Origin: JBFLVQ01 sp040758525
GTDB lineage: Bacteria; Acidobacteriota; Blastocatellia; Chloracidobacteriales; JADJPF01
DNA length: 19,770 nucleotides
Reading direction: 5' to 3'
Assembly (NCBI GenBank): GCA_040758525.1
Contig: JBFLVQ010000093.1
Location: 1 to 19,770 of the forward strand
This document shows, piece by piece, positions 17,135-19,770 of the stretch; positions within the stretch are counted from its first letter, which is position 1, and each line of letters opens with the position of its first letter. The notes beneath the pieces are model-generated. The model saw only the letters and a program-made list of their open reading frames with translations, ran no database searches and was not told where the DNA came from. Made by a program: the position numbers and the translations under genes.

Positions 17135-17162
17135 CTATTACATAATGCTATTTTATTGTCAA
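17135..17162 (-). promoter_or_regulatory. Candidate padR-permease promoter
   Basis: On the - strand a perfect TTGACA -35 box is the complement of 17157-17162. A -10 box is less clear: TAATAG (complement of 17135-17140) at 16 bases, or TGTAAT (complement of 17137-17142, five of six) at 14 bases. The large inverted repeat begins five bases downstream. Confidence 0.5.
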
Positions 17163-17181
17163 GAATGGTTTGAAAATTTGG

Positions 17182-17207
17182 CTGAGCAAGCCAATAGGAA
17201 TGCTCAG
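17182..17207 (-). terminator. Possible terminator of the HEAT-VWA-GH25 operon
   Basis: CTGAGCA (17182-17188) and TGCTCAG (17201-17207) form a perfect 7-base stem with a 12-base loop, 26 bases after the GH25 stop. On the - strand the stem is followed by CCAAATTTTC, a weak T-rich tract. It separates this operon from the padR promoter. Confidence 0.45.
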
Positions 17208-17233
17208 TGATTGGTTAAGGTTATTTGTCGGCT

Positions 17234-17983
17234 CTAGTTAAATGGCCAGCTCTTTCTGAGATTATCAACCGTACCATTGTAGACATTTACATCAATATCA
17301 GTCTCTGTACCGGGCACCAGATATGGACATAAATCCTGTTGTGTTGGTTTACAATTAATTTCGCAGGAGAATTGCCAAAGTGTATATGTTTGCCAAGTGC
17401 CTTTAGGAAAATCGGGCAATAGATTTCTAAACCTGGCATACCAGAGAGGGGTTTGAGAAAAGAGATCGTCTTTGCCGATCATCGTAGAGATTTTTGTTAT
17501 TACCTTATAATTACCATAGACCATCGGATATCGACCGGTCTTCTGTTTGATACGCTTGATGAACAATCGTGCTTGAGCAATATTCATAAATTTACCAGAC
17601 TCGACATCCTCTAAATCTAACACCATTACCTCATCTTTTGCTGGTCTAGCCGATCTTAAATAGAAATCTGCCTGCTTAATAGGATTGCCGCGTTTTCCTA
17701 CATGATATGAACCCCATTTATAACCATGCTTCTTTGCTAAAATTCTTCGCTGAAAGTACTGTTTATCCTTTCTATATCCAATACTAGCTCTATGAATAAC
17801 TGCCGCTACGCGATCATCGGTAGCCAGCTTATCCCAATCAATCGCATTACCTTCAAAAGCGTCAATAACAATCGCAGTTGAATTATCTTTCCAGGGTTCT
17901 TGAAACTCTTCTGTTTGAGCAACAGAGACATAAGAATTGACTGTTAGCACTAAGGCCAACATAAAGGGATAAAATCTTTTCAT
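17234..17983 (-). CDS. Exported GH25-type muramidase (lysozyme family)
   Basis: This 249-residue protein has a signal peptide (MKRFYPFMLALVLTVNS..., cleavage probably near VAQ at 21-23). The mature part follows the glycoside hydrolase family 25 barrel: IDAFEGNAIDW (40-50) with Asp41 at the first strand, a second strand with AAVIHRASIG (60-69), YKWGSYHVG (88-96), the catalytic-site strand VLDLED (121-126) with Asp123 and Glu125, RYPMVYGNYK, then TLWQFS and a closing DIDVNVYNG (229-237). GH25 enzymes cut the MurNAc-GlcNAc bond of peptidoglycan, and all expected acidic residues are present, so it should be active. It is the last gene of the HEAT-VWA-GH25 operon, 13 bases after the VWA stop. Roles could be wall remodelling, predation or defence; the sequence does not decide. 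Confidence 0.9.
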   Translation of the reverse strand: MKRFYPFMLALVLTVNSYVSVAQTEEFQEPWKDNSTAIVIDAFEGNAIDWDKLATDDRVAAVIHRASIGYRKDKQYFQRRILAKKHGYKWGSYHVGKRGNPIKQADFYLRSARPAKDEVMVLDLEDVESGKFMNIAQARLFIKRIKQKTGRYPMVYGNYKVITKISTMIGKDDLFSQTPLWYARFRNLLPDFPKGTWQTYTLWQFSCEINCKPTQQDLCPYLVPGTETDIDVNVYNGTVDNLRKSWPFN

Positions 17984-17996
17984 TGCGACTTCCTTA

Positions 17997-18692
17997 CTAT
18001 TTGCGAACCAGATTTAACACTTCTTTGGCTTTAGTAGCCAACTCTTGTTCTTGATAGGCAATGATAGCTTGCCCTTGAGTCTGTTCTGGAAGCTCTTTCA
18101 AAAGCTTGATTGCTTCCCTATAAACCTTTTCACCGTATTTCTCTTTTACCAGTCCAGCAGCACCTAAAATAAATACTGGTATCTGTTTTGTACGTAATCG
18201 CGCTACTAACTGATCTAGCTTATAAGTACTACCTTCTTCTATTCCATCCGTAATTAAAATTAATACTCGTCGATTGTTAGTACTCTTTAACAGATAGTCT
18301 GCGCAGACATAGAGAGCATCAATTATTGATGATTTTCCATAGTATATATTGGGAAAGCCTTTTTCTAGCGCTACCAGCAAATCCTCTTTATCTTGAGTAA
18401 ACTCCTGTAGCATTTCAATGTTGTTGCTATTGGTAAATGTTACCAAGAAGATCTCATCATCTTTCTTACTATCACCTATTATTATTTTGGCAGCCTCTTT
18501 TATAGAGGCATGCTGTTCTTTTAGCGAGAGGGAGCCGTCAACAATCAGACCATAGCTGATTGGCGCTGTCGCTGGGTTTAAAACTGCTGTTTGAGGTTGG
18601 GAAGGAGTTTGTCCGGTAATCAAGATAGTAAAAAAAGTTGCTATCATCAAACTGGAAAATAGCATGGATCTGAATTGCAATTTATACTGCAT
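17997..18692 (-). CDS. Exported von Willebrand factor A domain protein
   Basis: This 231-residue protein has an N-terminal signal or anchor (residues 1-27, LFSSLMIATFFTILIT). The rest is a VWA domain: the strand YGLIVDGSLS gives the metal-site DxSxS at Asp52, Ser54 and Ser56, and ILITDG gives Asp149. The usual GGT threonine region reads GKSSIIDAL (119-127), so serine probably replaces threonine at the metal site. VWA domains bind protein partners through a metal ion. Acidobacteriota carry many exported VWA proteins of unknown role, and this resembles that type but is shorter, without extra domains. It starts 12 bases after the upstream HEAT gene, with GAGGTG five bases before its ATG, and precedes the GH25 gene by 13 bases, so the three products probably act together. 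Confidence 0.9.
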   Translation of the reverse strand: MQYKLQFRSMLFSSLMIATFFTILITGQTPSQPQTAVLNPATAPISYGLIVDGSLSLKEQHASIKEAAKIIIGDSKKDDEIFLVTFTNSNNIEMLQEFTQDKEDLLVALEKGFPNIYYGKSSIIDALYVCADYLLKSTNNRRVLILITDGIEEGSTYKLDQLVARLRTKQIPVFILGAAGLVKEKYGEKVYREAIKLLKELPEQTQGQAIIAYQEQELATKAKEVLNLVRK

Positions 18693-18704
18693 ATTTTCAC
18701 CTCA

Positions 18705-19304
18705 CTATTTAGTCTGTAAAGAGAGAATTCTACGCAGATAAAAGAGTACTATCTCATCTGTCTCATTTTCTAAGGCTCGTGTTAAGATCGTCTTAGCCTC
18801 TTCACCACCTATTTTACCCAAGGCTCTAGCAGCATTTTGTCGAATATTAGCATTACCATTAGTAAGAATCGCTTCTCTTAGCTTAGGAATAGCTGCCTCG
18901 CCAATCTCTGCTAATGCCCAGGCAGCCGGGTAGTGGCCTAAGGAGAATCCTTGCGTACCATTGTTATAATCCAGATGCGCAACCAGTGCATCGATTGCCT
19001 CTTCGGCTTTTAGATCACCAAGCAGATATGCGGTATCATACCAGGTAGCGGCTTTATTAACCGAATCCTGAAGTTCTGGATCATTTAATACTTCGATCAG
19101 TTCAGCAATAATTCGCTCTCTATCGGTATTTGACTCTTTCGCGATATCATATAAACGGGTTCTTGCTAATGATCGCTTCTTGATACTGTTTGAATACATC
19201 ATTTTCATCGCTCTACTGATCTCATCATTCGAATTGGTAACTGCGCTTACATCAAAAGGGATCACAGCTAACAATATAAAGATTGTAAATAGTATTACTC
19301 TCAT
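18705..19304 (-). CDS. Exported HEAT-repeat protein
   Basis: This 199-residue protein begins with a clear signal peptide (MRVILFTIFILLAVIPFDVSA, cleavage likely after residue 21). The mature part is helical with HEAT/PBS-lyase-like repeats: AYLLGDLKAEEAIDALVAHL (92-111), AWALAEIGEAAIPKLREAIL (128-147) and NAARALGKIGGEEAKTILTRAL (157-178), plus a degenerate N-terminal repeat around 63-80. Such repeats are protein-binding scaffolds, and no enzyme motif is present. It is the first gene of a tight - strand operon with the VWA and GH25 genes. AGAGG seven bases before the ATG supports the start. An inverted repeat at 19375-19408 lies about 70 bases upstream over the candidate promoter. Confidence 0.85.
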   Translation of the reverse strand: MRVILFTIFILLAVIPFDVSAVTNSNDEISRAMKMMYSNSIKKRSLARTRLYDIAKESNTDRERIIAELIEVLNDPELQDSVNKAATWYDTAYLLGDLKAEEAIDALVAHLDYNNGTQGFSLGHYPAAWALAEIGEAAIPKLREAILTNGNANIRQNAARALGKIGGEEAKTILTRALENETDEIVLFYLRRILSLQTK

Positions 19305-19374
19305 AAATCACCTCTGACCAAAATTTTTTCGCCACTAGATATTTTACTTGTTGTAACTGCCTACCCTGTTAAAC

Positions 19375-19408
19375 CGCATCTATACCTATCTTAACAATTA
19401 TAGATGCG
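19375..19408. promoter_or_regulatory. Perfect 10-base inverted repeat in a divergent promoter region
   Basis: CGCATCTATA (19375-19384) and TATAGATGCG (19399-19408) are perfect complements with a 14-base centre. The right arm overlaps a perfect - strand TATAAT and ends directly at the ribosome binding site of the + strand gene at 19417. It is a strong candidate operator for both genes, or, in the + strand transcript, a hairpin next to the ribosome binding site. Confidence 0.55.
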
Positions 19409-19424
19409 AGGTCATTATGAGCAA
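19397..19424 (-). promoter_or_regulatory. Candidate promoter of the HEAT-VWA-GH25 operon
   Basis: On the - strand a perfect TATAAT (complement of 19397-19402) is preceded, after 16 bases, by TTGCTC (complement of 19419-19424), which keeps only the TTG of the -35 consensus. The -35 box overlaps the start of the divergent gene. The leader to the ATG at 19304 would be about 85 bases. Confidence 0.4.
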
Positions 19425-19728
19425 GCTACGGCAATTAAAAAGATTTTTTCCCACCCATAACTATTTTAATAACCGACCAGGAAAATCGCTACTATTCAAT
19501 TCCTACAACCTCCTTAAGCCTAAAATAACGATAATATGTGTATGTTGCGGGAGAAAAGAGAAATATTCTCCCCCCCAAGTCACTACTCATGACTATTATT
19601 TATGCAGAGAATGCAATGAAGCCAATACTTATCAGCATCCGCAAGTATTACCAAGACTCGTTCGTATTATTGATATATTTGCAACCGAACATTTTGTTGG
19701 CTTCTCAATGCGCGTTCCACCACTATAG
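19417..19728 (+). CDS. Small zinc-knuckle protein of unknown function
   Basis: I do not recognise this 103-residue protein. It has a basic N-terminus (residues 1-36, several Lys and Arg, no signal peptide) and two cysteine pairs that suggest a zinc ribbon: CVCC (41-44) and CREC (63-66), separated by a short hairpin-like stretch with YSPPQ and HDYYLC. The C-terminal third is hydrophobic and aromatic (RLVRIIDIFATEHFVGFSM). The start is supported by GAGG five bases before the ATG. It is transcribed divergently from the exported HEAT-VWA-GH25 operon and shares with it an inverted repeat in the 112-base gap, so it could regulate that operon. That is inference only; a ribosome- or RNA-binding role is equally possible. 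Confidence 0.7.
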   Translation: MSKLRQLKRFFPTHNYFNNRPGKSLLFNSYNLLKPKITIICVCCGRKEKYSPPQVTTHDYYLCRECNEANTYQHPQVLPRLVRIIDIFATEHFVGFSMRVPPL

Positions 19729-19770
19729 CGCTAGCTTGTCAATTGTCCGGTATAATAGGGTAGAAATTGC

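Noticed and set aside
19751..19756. Perfect TATAAT near the right edge
   Set aside because: The nearest TTGTCA is only nine bases upstream and no gene start is visible before the window ends, so a promoter cannot be supported.

Overview
This window looks like a chromosomal segment from a member of the Acidobacteriota. The best evidence is the pair at 14076-17063: a PadR regulator directly followed by an 879-residue duplicated MacB/FtsX-type permease with no ABC ATPase beside it (the 'ADOP' arrangement, common in that phylum). A secreted von Willebrand A protein and a zinc-ribbon Ser/Thr kinase fit the same origin. Base composition is slightly AT-rich by eye, so a lower-GC acidobacterial lineage (perhaps Blastocatellia-like) is a guess only. 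I see no prophage, transposase, integrase, CRISPR array, tRNA or rRNA.

Layout. Positions 46-8455 are all on the + strand: an exported YVTN/YncE-like beta-propeller protein, purL (purine synthesis), a double-PAS histidine kinase, a zinc-ribbon Ser/Thr protein kinase, and a minimal 86-residue GntR-type DNA-binding protein. Positions 8489-19304 are all on the - strand and form three transcription units, each listed here in transcription order: (1) two divergent Hsp70-like ATPases (621 and 923 residues) followed by a TerB-domain protein; (2) padR and the ADOP permease; (3) an exported HEAT-repeat protein, an exported VWA protein and an exported GH25 muramidase-like protein. A small + strand protein with two CxxC knuckles starts divergently at 19417.

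How the genes may work together. The Hsp70 pair plus TerB looks like a dedicated, non-housekeeping chaperone module without DnaJ or GrpE in view. Both Hsp70s lack the usual hydrophobic interdomain linker; one ends after the beta substrate domain and the other carries about 320 extra C-terminal residues. The HEAT-VWA-GH25 unit puts three exported proteins in one tight operon, which suggests a joint role in the periplasm or outside the cell, possibly on peptidoglycan. PadR probably represses its own operon through a large inverted repeat at 17086-17130.

The most interesting non-coding signals are perfect or near-perfect inverted repeats next to starts: 17086-17130 (padR), 19375-19408 (between the HEAT operon and the zinc-knuckle gene, overlapping a perfect TATAAT box), 8099-8121 (before the mini-GntR gene), and a 21-base palindrome at 14040-14060 after the permease gene. 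No single previously unknown system is proven here; the strongest candidates are the Hsp70-Hsp70-TerB module and the HEAT-VWA-GH25 operon with its divergent zinc-knuckle partner.
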